Shown piece by piece: positions 15,805 to 20,362 of a stretch of 20,362 nucleotides of DNA. The DNA lies in the NCBI GenBank assembly GCA_021811865.1, contig JAKAQB010000063.1, forward strand, positions 1 through 20,362, in the 5' to 3' direction. Every line of letters starts with the position of its first letter. The first letter of the stretch is position 1. The translations under genes were made by a program, and so were the position numbers. The stretch is from Actinomycetes bacterium (GTDB lineage: Bacteria; Actinomycetota; Acidimicrobiia; Acidimicrobiales; Palsa-688). The notes under the pieces are model-generated. The model saw nothing but the letters and a program-made list of their open reading frames with translations, searched no databases and was not told where the DNA came from.

Positions 15805-16138
15805 TCAGGTTGGGCAGTTGGGCGGGTTGGGGGCGTTGGGGGGGGCGGTGAGGGCCCAGCAGTTGTTGCCGAAGGAGATGTGCTCGTTGCGGGTGAACGG
15901 GCCGATACGGACCCGGAGGGTGACTGAGTTGGTGGCGGCACCGGCGCCGGGTGAGGAGCAGTCGTTGGTGCGCTACACGAGCAGGGCGCGGTGGTGGGGT
16001 GGGATGGTGACGAGCTGGGCGTGGTGGAGTCGGGTGGCGAGGCCGAGCTTGTTGGGTGGTGGCACGGCGACGGCCACCTGCAGCGGGAGGCGCCGAGGGA
16101 CACCTCGTGGGGGACGGTCTGTTGGGTGACGTCGCCGG
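15805..16138 (-). pseudogene. Decayed gene of unknown function with internal amber stop and frameshift
   Basis: On the minus strand a coding-like frame reads 'PLQVAVAVPPPNKLGLATRL' through 'HHAQLVTIPPHHRALLV', meets TAG at 15973-15975, and continues in the same frame as 'RTNDCSSPGAGAATNSVTLR', 'VRIGPFTRNEHISFG' and 'NNCWALTAPPNAPNPPNCPT' to TGA at 15805. GC-rich third positions persist on both sides of the TAG. Upstream, 'DVTQQTVPHEVSLG' appears in a different frame, so there is probably also a frameshift near 16090. Cysteines and a Pro/Asn-rich tail suggest the end of a secreted protein, but I do not recognise the family. A functional short protein ending at the TAG is possible but less likely. 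Confidence 0.4.
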
Positions 16139-16426
16139 CGTGCCCTCGTCGCGCACCGGCTGGAGACACGGGCACGCGACAAGGGCCTCTCCGCCGGCGA
16201 GCTGTCGCATGCCGGAGCGAGCAGGAGCATCCTCGAGTGCGAGGCGCTCCTTGGCCTGCCCGACGGCTGGGAGGGCGACGACCCCGACGAGGGCAGCTCG
16301 GGGGGTCCGCGAACCGCGTCGTTGTCCGCGGACCAACCGGCGGGGCCGGACCCGAAGCCCTGGCCACACCGCAGGTGGTTCCCGCCTCCCCGACGACCGA
16401 ACAGATCGCCTGGATCTGCGGTAGCC
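16130..16426 (+). pseudogene. Coding-like remnant without a start, family unknown
   Basis: The plus-strand frame opening after TGA 16127-16129 reads 'RALVAHRLETRARDKGLSAG', then 'ELSHAGASRSILECEALLGL' and 'PDGWEGDDPDEGSS', with strongly GC-biased third codon positions until roughly 16350, after which the character fades; the frame finally stops at 16616. There is no credible start codon at the left end, so this is probably the 3' part of a lost gene. It abuts the minus-strand remnant on its left, suggesting a recombination junction near 16130. I cannot name the family. Confidence 0.3.
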
Positions 16427-16661
16427 CAGTGCCCTCAACGACAGCGAGACCCAGATCGACGATCGCGCTTACCGCTGACACGACGCTCAGCCATCCCGGG
16501 CACCGACCGAGTCCAGGCGATCTTCTGTGCGGGTCGCCCGGCGTCCGGCCCGGTCACGCGGCTGACAGATCGCCGATTCGGCGTCTCTTGGCTGGTATGC
16601 CGGAGCCGGAGGGGCTGATGGTGGCCTGGATGTTCTGCGCTCACTGTCCTACTACCTGTGC

Positions 16662-16667
16662 TACCGT
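16662..16667 (+). promoter_or_regulatory. -10 element of the vapBC-like operon (leaderless start)
   Basis: TACCGT fits the actinobacterial TAnnnT -10 pattern and lies exactly six bases before GTG 16674, so transcription would begin at the start codon. No strong -35 hexamer is seen. The same 6-7 base spacing recurs at the two other toxin-antitoxin operons in the window. Confidence 0.4.
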
Positions 16668-16673
16668 ATGGGT

Positions 16674-16937
16674 GTGGCGCAGCGTGACAAGCGGTCCGTG
16701 TCGTTCCCACCAGAGTTGGCCAAGGCGATAGACGCCGCTGCGGTTGCGTCAGGGACCTCGTTCAGCGGCTGGGTCGCCGAGACGGCATCGCATCGGCTGC
16801 GATTGGAGGCCGGCCGGCGTGGAGTGGCCGAGTGGGAAGCGGAGCACGGACCGCTGACGGAGCGAGAGCTCGCCGAGGGATTGGCGAAAGCGCGCGAGCT
16901 CCTGGGCCGCCGTGGCGCGGCCAAGAGGCCGGCCTGA
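16674..16937 (+). CDS. Ribbon-helix-helix type antitoxin (VapB-like)
   Basis: This encodes 87 residues from GTG 16674 ('MAQRDKRSVSFPPELAKAID'); an ATG at 16668 adds two residues but would sit in the promoter spacer. The N-terminal 'KRSVSFPPELAKAIDAAAVASGTSFSGWVAET' reads as a beta strand plus two helices, the ribbon-helix-helix DNA-binding dimer fold. The remainder, 'LTERELAEGLAKARELL', is helical and probably wraps the toxin. The stop overlaps the next start (TGATG), so antitoxin and toxin are translationally coupled. It should neutralise the PIN-domain toxin and repress its own promoter. The exact VapB subfamily is uncertain. Confidence 0.85.
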   Translation: MAQRDKRSVSFPPELAKAIDAAAVASGTSFSGWVAETASHRLRLEAGRRGVAEWEAEHGPLTERELAEGLAKARELLGRRGAAKRPA

Positions 16938-17323
16938 TGGCTGGCGTCACCTACGACACCGGAGCGCTCATCGCCGGGGACCGCAACGACCGTCGCATGT
17001 GGGCCCTTCACGTCGGCTTCATTGCCGAGGAGGTGGTGCCGAGTGTCCCCGCGCCGGTTGTTGCTGAAGCGTGGAGAGGCGGTCCTCGCCAGGCCAGCCT
17101 GGCGAGGATGCTGGCCGGCTGCGAGATCGAGGCGATGACGTCCGACCTGGCCCGTCGTGTCGGCCAGCTGGCCGGCCGAGCCGACCACGAGGACATCGTT
17201 GACGTCGCTGTCGTTGAGGGCGCTGCCCGGCGAGACGATGACGTCATCCTCACGTCAAATGAGACTCACATCCGGCAGGTCGTCGAGGCGACTGGCAAAC
17301 GCATCCGCATCGAGACCATCTGA
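16937..17323 (+). CDS. PIN-domain ribonuclease toxin (VapC-like)
   Basis: This encodes 128 residues from ATG 16937, overlapping the antitoxin stop by one base. The PIN fold cleaves RNA using a Mg2+-binding acidic cluster: Asp7 in 'VTYDTGALIA', Glu44 in 'PAPVVAEAWRG', and Asp86/Asp89 in 'HEDIVDVAVV'. The last acidic position, usually in a 'TSDxxD' segment, reads 'ILTSNETHI', so Glu109 may substitute or activity may be reduced. It is complete and of normal length. Typical VapC targets are tRNAs or rRNA, but the specificity cannot be predicted here. The pair is the first of three toxin-antitoxin modules downstream of ssrA. Confidence 0.9.
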   Translation: MAGVTYDTGALIAGDRNDRRMWALHVGFIAEEVVPSVPAPVVAEAWRGGPRQASLARMLAGCEIEAMTSDLARRVGQLAGRADHEDIVDVAVVEGAARRDDDVILTSNETHIRQVVEATGKRIRIETI

Positions 17324-17378
17324 ACAATCTGCAGCGCTGTCCCCGGGGCGAGCTGTCGAACCACTGCGACCAGTTCGC

Positions 17379-17392
17379 CGAGCATATGCTCG
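17379..17392. promoter_or_regulatory. 14-bp perfect palindrome between vapC-like gene and GT1 remnant
   Basis: CGAGCATATGCTCG is a perfect palindrome in the 132-base gap, 64 bases before the GT1 start. It is a plausible operator for a dimeric repressor. Nothing else in the gap is recognisable. Confidence 0.35.
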
Positions 17393-17455
17393 CTGGCCGG
17401 GCGGCGGAGGGGGGCGAGGGGTTCCGTTCTGTGCGGGTGAATCCCCGGGGGCAGA

Positions 17456-17719
17456 ATGACGAGGGTGCGGGTCTTGATCGGCTTCGCCGGTGGCGTGGGG
17501 CACTTCTTGCCGACGGCAGTGTTCGCTCGCGCTCTTGCCCGGCGTGGTCATGAGGTTCGCTATGCCTGTCAGGAAGGCATGGTTGCCACGGTGGAAGCGG
17601 CGGGATGGCGAGCAGAGCCGACTGGGGGCGCGAGTCTGTTGGACTGGGCTGCCCGGCGGCCCTTGGCGCCGATCGACCGTGCGGCGGAGGAGCGGGTGAT
17701 GGCCGGCTTCTTCGCTTGA
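17456..17719 (+). pseudogene. N-terminal fragment of a GT1 (MGT/UGT-like) glycosyltransferase
   Basis: ATG 17456, preceded by GGGGGC, opens an 87-residue frame: 'MTRVRVLIGFAGGVGHFLPT' and 'AVFARALARRGHEVRYACQE'. This is the start of a GT1 macrolide/UDP-glycosyltransferase ('G-x-GH-x-x-P' loop, then the first helix and second beta strand). Family members have about 400 residues, so only the first fifth remains; no donor-binding C-terminal domain is found downstream. The fragment stops at TGA 17717-17719, whose last base is the first base of the palindrome controlling the next toxin-antitoxin operon. The gene was probably cut when that module arrived. Confidence 0.75.
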
Positions 17720-17737
17720 TACCAACCGTGGTATGAT
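17719..17737 (+). promoter_or_regulatory. Promoter and palindromic operator of the higBA-like operon
   Basis: ATACCA (17719-17724) and TGGTAT (17729-17734) are perfect 6-bp inverted arms around ACCG. The right arm overlaps TATGAT (17732-17737), a good -10 hexamer, which ends six bases before GTG 17744. Antitoxin bound to the palindrome would block this promoter, the standard autoregulation of such operons. The layout implies a leaderless mRNA starting at the GTG. No convincing -35 is visible. Confidence 0.6.
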
Positions 17738-17743
17738 CCGTTG

Positions 17744-18073
17744 GTGTGGACCGTCGTCTACCTCCCCGATGCAGTAGTAGAGGAGCGCGAAGGGCTCCCG
17801 GCCAGGGAACGTCAGGCCCTCTACAGCGCGACGCTGAAGCTTCAGGCGATCGGACCGACCCTCGGGTATCCGCACACCAGCGCGGTCCAGGGGGCTTCCG
17901 GGTTGCGGGAGCTTCGCCCGCGGGCGGGCCGCGGCCCGTGGAGAGCCCTGTACCGTCCGGTCGGCAAGCGGTTCGTGATCGCCGCCATCACCCCAGAGGC
18001 ACAGCACGACCCCGCCGGCTTCGCCCGGGCCTGTGCGGCAGCAACGAGACGACTGAGTGAGTTGGAGGAATGA
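17744..18073 (+). CDS. HigB/RelE-type toxin (phage Gp49-like family)
   Basis: This encodes 109 residues from GTG 17744 ('MWTVVYLPDAVVEEREGLPA'); TTG 17741 would add one residue. The pattern of an N-terminal strand, two helices ('ERQALYSATLKLQAIGP'), then 'GASGLRELRPRAGRGPWRALYRPVGKRFVIAAI' is that of the Gp49-like/HigB mRNA interferase group; the Arg-rich 'LRELRPR' and 'WRALYR' strands form the presumed active face. The C-terminal helix 'GFARACAAATRRLSEL' is typical too. The toxin comes first and its stop overlaps the antitoxin start (ATGA), as in higBA operons. It would cut translated mRNA at the ribosome. Confidence 0.88.
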   Translation: MWTVVYLPDAVVEEREGLPARERQALYSATLKLQAIGPTLGYPHTSAVQGASGLRELRPRAGRGPWRALYRPVGKRFVIAAITPEAQHDPAGFARACAAATRRLSELEE

Positions 18074-18456
18074 CGATCATGGTGAAGCTGTCGGAACTGA
18101 CCACGGCCGAGGAGCTCCACGAGCGAGACATGGCCGACCCGGCCTACCGGGCCGAGTACGAGCGAACCCGGTTCGCCAACGACATCGCCATCCGGGTCCT
18201 GCGCTACCGCAGCGAGCACGGCCTGACCCAGACCGCGTTCGGCCGGCTGGTCGGTATGCGCCAGCCGCACGTAGCCCGACTGGAGTCGGGCGAGCACGAG
18301 CCTTCCCTGTCCACGCTGGTACGGCTCGCCGCGGCGCTCGACGAGGACTTCACCGTCGACATCAACTCCAACGGGGCCCGGCTGCGTCAGAGCGCGCAAG
18401 GAAGGCCCGTCGCGACGATCACGGCTGACGATCCTCCCGTCGGAGGGCCGTGGTGA
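18070..18456 (+). CDS. HigA-type antitoxin with XRE-family helix-turn-helix
   Basis: This encodes 128 residues from ATG 18070, overlapping the toxin stop by four bases; ATG 18079, ten bases after GGAGG, is an alternative start. An N-terminal helical region (about 1-40) with 'AEELHERDMADPAYRAEYER' probably contacts the toxin. The helix-turn-helix is 'IRVLRYRSEHGLTQTAFGRL' followed by 'VGMRQPHVARLESGEHEPSL', the Cro/C1-type DNA-binding unit. It should neutralise the upstream toxin and bind the palindrome at 17719-17734. Its 3' end overlaps the broken HAD gene on the opposite strand by 38 bases. Confidence 0.9.
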   Translation: MTIMVKLSELTTAEELHERDMADPAYRAEYERTRFANDIAIRVLRYRSEHGLTQTAFGRLVGMRQPHVARLESGEHEPSLSTLVRLAAALDEDFTVDINSNGARLRQSAQGRPVATITADDPPVGGPW

Positions 18457-19113
18457 GCTCGGCAAGCGAGTCGATGCGGACGTCAGCGCAGACCGCTTCG
18501 GCGCGATGGGCGTGGAGATAACCCCAGGGTCCCCGACGTATCGACGTATGAACACGGCGAACATGCCGGCCGCCTTGGCGGGGAGCACGTCGTTGTCGAG
18601 GCGGTCTCCGACGTAGGCCACCTGCTCCGGGCGCAGTCCCACCTCGGCGCTGACGCGGTCGAAGAACGCCGGCGAGAGCTTCTCGACACCCCAACGGGCC
18701 GACGAGGCGATGAAATCGACCGGCAGGCCCAGCCGGCCAAGGGCAGCCTCGGCGCCCACCGGCTGATTCCCTGCCAATCCGACCGTGTACCCAGCCTCCC
18801 GCACGGCCCGGAGGCACGGCAGGGCATCAGAATAGAAGTCGACTGCTTCGATCTTTCCGCCATTCGCCGGCCGGTCGACCCTGAGGAGGTCCCACACCAG
18901 CCGATGGTCCTCGTCCCGCTCGATGAGCGCACCCAACGCCGCGAACAGCGTCAAGCGGGTCACCCCTACCCGATCAGCCAACGTCGACCAAGCCCGCGTC
19001 TCATCGACCAGCGTCTCACCGACATCGAACACCATGGCACGAACGACGGGAGGGATCACGAGGTCAGCCACCAACTCCAGCGTGGCCTGACCGGAAGCGT
19101 GTCGCCACTCCAT
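18419..19113 (-). pseudogene. HAD-superfamily hydrolase, frameshifted by an 8-bp tandem duplication
   Basis: ATG 19113, with AGGGGAG just upstream, opens a HAD phosphatase: motif I Asp30 in 'MVFDVGETLVDE', motif II region 'GLAGNQ', Lys145 in 'VEKLSP', and motif IV 'YVGDRLDND' (Asp170, Asp173/175). At residue ~191, after 'FAVFIRR', the frame breaks. Minus-strand sequence ATACGTCG is duplicated in tandem (18534-18549); deleting one copy rejoins 'FAVFIRRGPWGYLHAHRAEA' with 'DVRIDSLAELTTAL', the usual end of this family, giving 228 residues and a stop at 18419. As it stands, the shifted frame runs on to 17842, antisense through higA and part of higB. All catalytic motifs precede the lesion, so residual activity is conceivable. 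Confidence 0.88.
18534..18549. repeat. 8-bp exact tandem duplication inside the HAD gene
   Basis: CGACGTAT occurs twice in immediate succession (18534-18541 and 18542-18549). Removing one unit restores the HAD reading frame exactly (695 minus 8 is 687 bases, or 229 codons). This is the causal lesion of the pseudogene, and is also a site where slippage could revert it. Confidence 0.95.
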
Positions 19114-19250
19114 CTCGCTCCCCTCACCGAAGAGGTCACGGCTGGCCGAGATGGTCGAGCAACTGGCTCAACTGCGAGCGGAGCTCAGCCGAGTTCGAAT
19201 AGCGACAACGCAACACCACCATGCCATGAATTCCGGCTGGTCGACGCTGG
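19114..19250. other. Spacer between the HAD and relE-like remnants
   Basis: A short minus-strand frame ending at 19136 reads 'RYSNSAELRSQLSQLLDHLGQP', amphipathic and mildly coding-like, but it has no good start or known family. The ribosome-binding site of the HAD gene lies at its left end. I see no promoter or terminator. Confidence 0.25.
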
Positions 19251-19279
19251 TCAGGCGACTCCGGTCGGAGGACAGCTGG

Positions 19280-19308
19280 CAGGAATCGAACCTGAGATGC
19301 GGCTGCAG
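19280..19308 (-). other. tRNA T-arm-like sequence (possible tRNA-Cys remnant)
   Basis: Reading the minus strand, CAGGTTCGATTCCTG has the invariant TTCGATT T-loop with a 4-bp stem, preceded by CTGCAGCCG, which resembles the GCA-anticodon region of actinobacterial tRNA-Cys. No acceptor stem, D-arm or properly paired anticodon stem can be built, so it is not an intact tRNA. It underlies the atypical tail of the relE-like frame. It may be a degenerate attachment-site relic; chance is possible. Confidence 0.25.
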
Positions 19309-19537
19309 TCGTTCCGACAAACCGGGTGATCCGGTGCTCGCCGGCCACGGTAGACGTCTCGGCGGTGCTCGATGCGGACGACGACCACCTCACGGGGTTC
19401 GTCGAGCACCCGGTAGAGGATGCGGTAGGTTCCGCGACGAGCCGACCAGACAGCGGCGAGGTCGTCACGAAGTGGCTTGCCGACCGTCCTCGGCTGGACA
19501 ATGAGCGCAGTGGTGAGGAAGTCGATGACCGCTGCCG

Positions 19538-19549
19538 AGACTAGACTAG
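19538..19549. repeat. Period-5 tandem repeat at the relE frameshift
   Basis: AGACT is repeated at 19538-19542 and 19543-19547, followed by a partial AG, giving a 12-base run of period 5 exactly where the relE-like frame shifts. It creates the TAG that ends the first frame. Confidence 0.85.
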
Positions 19550-19617
19550 TCGGTCGGTGATGGCTTGCCGGGCTGGTGGGGTGAGGACGAGCTCGTAGTC
19601 ACCTTCGCTCGCCGGGC

Positions 19618-19884
19618 TCACTCGCGAAGGCCACGCACCGCATCGACACCGCGTACGACGTCGCCACGAGCGTAGGCCTGATCGCCCTCACGGATGTCCG
19701 CCAGCGCCTCCGGGTCGCTCAGCACGTCGATCGTCTCTTCCATCTCGGCCAAGTCGTCAGGGCTGATGAGCACGGCTGCGTCGTGCCCATTGCGCGTGAC
19801 GACTACCCGCTCGTGGTGGTACTCGACCCGGTCGATGACTTCGGACAAGTGGTCCCGGACAATCCGCAACGGCTCGGTGCTCAT
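19618..19884 (-). CDS. Phd/YefM-family antitoxin (RelB-like)
   Basis: This encodes 88 residues from ATG 19884 ('MSTEPLRIVRDHLSEVIDRV'). The N-terminal Phd/YefM fold is clear: 'LRIVRDHLSEVIDRVEYHHERVVVTRNGHDAAVLISPDDLAEMEET', i.e. strand, helix, then 'V-x-V-T-R-N-G' and 'A-V-L-I-S' strands and a helix. The C-terminal 'ALADIREGDQAYARGDVV' helix is the usual toxin-binding tail. It is complete even though the downstream toxin frame is broken, so the antitoxin may persist as a regulator or as immunity against related toxins. Its stop overlaps the toxin GTG by four bases. A palindrome covers its start. Confidence 0.9.
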   Translation of the reverse strand: MSTEPLRIVRDHLSEVIDRVEYHHERVVVTRNGHDAAVLISPDDLAEMEETIDVLSDPEALADIREGDQAYARGDVVRGVDAVRGLRE

Positions 19885-19885
19885 G

Positions 19886-19920
19886 GCCACAATTGTGGCG
19901 CTATCCTGGCGAACCGTCAA
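19886..19920 (-). promoter_or_regulatory. Promoter and 14-bp palindromic operator of the relBE-like operon
   Basis: On the minus strand TTGACG (19915-19920) is followed after 17 bases by CACAAT (19892-19897), seven bases before ATG 19884, so the mRNA would be leaderless. GCCACAATTGTGGC (19886-19899) is a perfect palindrome covering the -10 and start point, the expected place for antitoxin autorepression. This is the best formed promoter in the accessory region. Confidence 0.6.
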
Positions 19921-20033
19921 GCCCCTCGCCGCACAAGGTCGACGAAATGGCTGAGCTGGTCGCGAATCTCAGGACGGTTCTCTATGATCCGTCGCGCCCG
20001 TCGTCGGCCATGACGGCGCGACGACGGGCTCAA
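19917..20033 (-). CDS. Short hypothetical reading frame (38 residues)
   Basis: TTG 20033 overlaps the stop of the upstream ribbon-helix-helix remnant and opens a frame ending 'ARRIIENRPEIRDQLSHFVD' then 'LVRRGA' at TGA 19917. The last 26 residues look like a real amphipathic helix; the first part is Arg-rich. The stop lies inside the -35 of the relBE-like promoter. It could be the tail of a lost toxin or antitoxin gene. I do not recognise a family and coding status is doubtful. Confidence 0.25.
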   Translation of the reverse strand: MSPSSRRHGRRRARRIIENRPEIRDQLSHFVDLVRRGA

Positions 20034-20161
20034 CTGGCCTGGGTCCCGTCGAGGTAGTCATGCACTGCACGGCGGATGACCTCTGCCTCGGCGACTTGTT
20101 CCGCTTGGGCTCGGGCTCGGAGCTGGTCTCGCAGATCTGGTGGGAACCGGACCGAGATGTT
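20030..20161 (-). pseudogene. Ribbon-helix-helix (CopG-type) antitoxin lacking a start codon
   Basis: The minus-strand frame reads 'NISVRFPPDLRDQLRARAQA' and 'EQVAEAEVIRRAVHDYLDGT' before TGA at 20030, a classic ribbon-helix-helix domain (beta strand with alternating residues, then two helices). Upstream the frame stays open to about 20255 but holds no ATG, GTG or TTG, and its translation there loses coding character. On the other strand, from about 20188, a different coding-like frame begins. The 5' end was therefore probably removed by recombination near 20165-20188. Confidence 0.55.
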
Positions 20162-20187
20162 CCCGGCCGGGGCCGAACCGAGGAGGG

Positions 20188-20362
20188 GACGACCTCCAGG
20201 CCTACGAACAAGCGAGCAGGCGGCCTGGCGCCAACACTCACCGCGTCATCGCCGGCATCCTGCGCACCGCCGAGCAACACGGACACGACGCCGGCACCTA
20301 CATCGCCGAGCGGACCCGAGCACCCGATCCGGGACTCCCCATCCACCTCGCGTCACCCACCG
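20188..20362 (+). pseudogene. Coding-like segment running off the right edge, 5' end missing
   Basis: The plus-strand frame reads 'DDLQAYEQASRRPGANTHRV', 'IAGILRTAEQHGHDAGTYIA' and 'ERTRAPDPGLPIHLASPT', open to the window edge, with nearly all third codon positions G or C. No start codon precedes it within the coding-like part, so it appears truncated at its left end, at the junction with the ribbon-helix-helix remnant. I do not recognise the family. It could belong to a larger mobile-element gene continuing to the right. Confidence 0.35.

Larger units (their letters stand above)
19251..19621 (-). pseudogene. RelE-family toxin, frameshifted
   Basis: GTG 19621 overlaps the antitoxin stop by four bases (GTGA). 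The first frame reads 'DYELVLTPPARQAITDRLV', then hits TAG near 19546. Another frame carries the rest of a RelE toxin: 'AAVIDFLTTALIVQPRTVGK', 'PLRDDLAAVWSARRGTYRIL' and 'YRVLDEPREVVVVRIEHRRD', with the usual basic, ribosome-facing 'SARRGTYRILYR' and 'IEHRRDVYR' strands. The break lies at a period-5 repeat (19538-19549); removing five bases restores 121 codons. A few-base deletion relative to the usual 'DRLPExVA' segment is an alternative explanation. After 'DVYRGRR' an atypical ~30-residue tail continues to 19251, where family members normally end. The toxin is probably inactive. Confidence 0.8.

Noticed and set aside
15408..16481. A 357-codon minus-strand open frame downstream of ssrA
   Set aside because: Long Ser/Thr/Pro low-complexity runs and no motifs; the better coding signals in this area lie in other frames and are annotated as remnants.
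17842..18418. The ~190-codon extension of the HAD frame antisense to higBA
   Set aside because: It exists only because of the 8-bp duplication and mirrors genuine toxin and antitoxin codons on the other strand.
19275..19308. Inverted copy of the ssrA 3' end as an att site
   Set aside because: Similarity is confined to the universally conserved T-arm and the orientation is opposite; a true att site should be a direct repeat.
19251..19350. Intact tRNA gene on the minus strand
   Set aside because: No acceptor stem, D-arm or paired anticodon stem can be formed around the T-arm-like sequence.
19151..19504. A 117-codon plus-strand open frame starting MVEQLAQLRAELSR
   Set aside because: It is opposite the relE-like coding sequence and contains 'WQESNLR', a peptide typical of antisense tRNA T-arms, so it is not a real protein.
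15273..20362. Possible CRISPR array
   Set aside because: Only short repeats (8-mers at one-helical-turn spacing) are present; there are no 25-40 base repeats with regular spacers and no cas genes.

Overview
The window is high-GC throughout. It carries the gene run mec-cysO-cysM followed by rph-rdgB, an order I recall (with extra genes in between) from Mycobacterium. GTG and TTG starts and 4-base stop/start overlaps are frequent. I infer an actinobacterium, possibly a deep-branching one such as Acidimicrobiia; the class is a guess, because no rRNA gene or other marker is present.

Region 1 (1-9917) is a cell-surface polysaccharide locus. It holds a 5'-truncated GT4 glycosyltransferase on the plus strand. 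A minus-strand series runs clpP > GT2 glycosyltransferase > coiled-coil protein > two tandem, clearly paralogous GT4 glycosyltransferases, the last three tightly packed. Farther right is an ABC-2 type glycan exporter (permease plus Wzt-like ATPase with a C-terminal cargo-type domain). Between exporter and clpP lies a plus-strand secreted beta-propeller protein. The glycosyltransferases would build a surface glycan on a lipid carrier and the ABC pair would move it across the membrane. A complete, catalytically normal ClpP directly upstream of the glycosyltransferases is unexpected.

Region 2 (10042-15219) is housekeeping: rdgB, rph, and the protein-thiocarboxylate cysteine pathway (cysM, cysO, mec) on the minus strand; then smpB, a site-2-type membrane metalloprotease and the tmRNA gene ssrA on the plus strand. 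The SmpB and tmRNA of trans-translation are thus about 1.25 kb apart. The tmRNA encodes an 18-residue tag ending LALAA, and a strong hairpin terminator follows it.

Region 3 (15220-20362) begins immediately after the tmRNA 3' end, a classic integration site, and looks like a worn accessory region. It contains helically phased short repeats, two unrecognised decaying gene remnants, a vapBC-like pair, a truncated GT1 glycosyltransferase, a higBA-like pair, a HAD hydrolase broken by an exact 8-bp tandem duplication, a relBE-like pair whose toxin is frameshifted at a period-5 repeat, and ribbon-helix-helix and other fragments at the right edge. All three toxin-antitoxin operons appear to start translation about 6-7 bases after a -10-like hexamer, suggesting leaderless mRNAs; two have perfect palindromes over that -10. 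No integrase, transposase or repeated att site was found inside the window.
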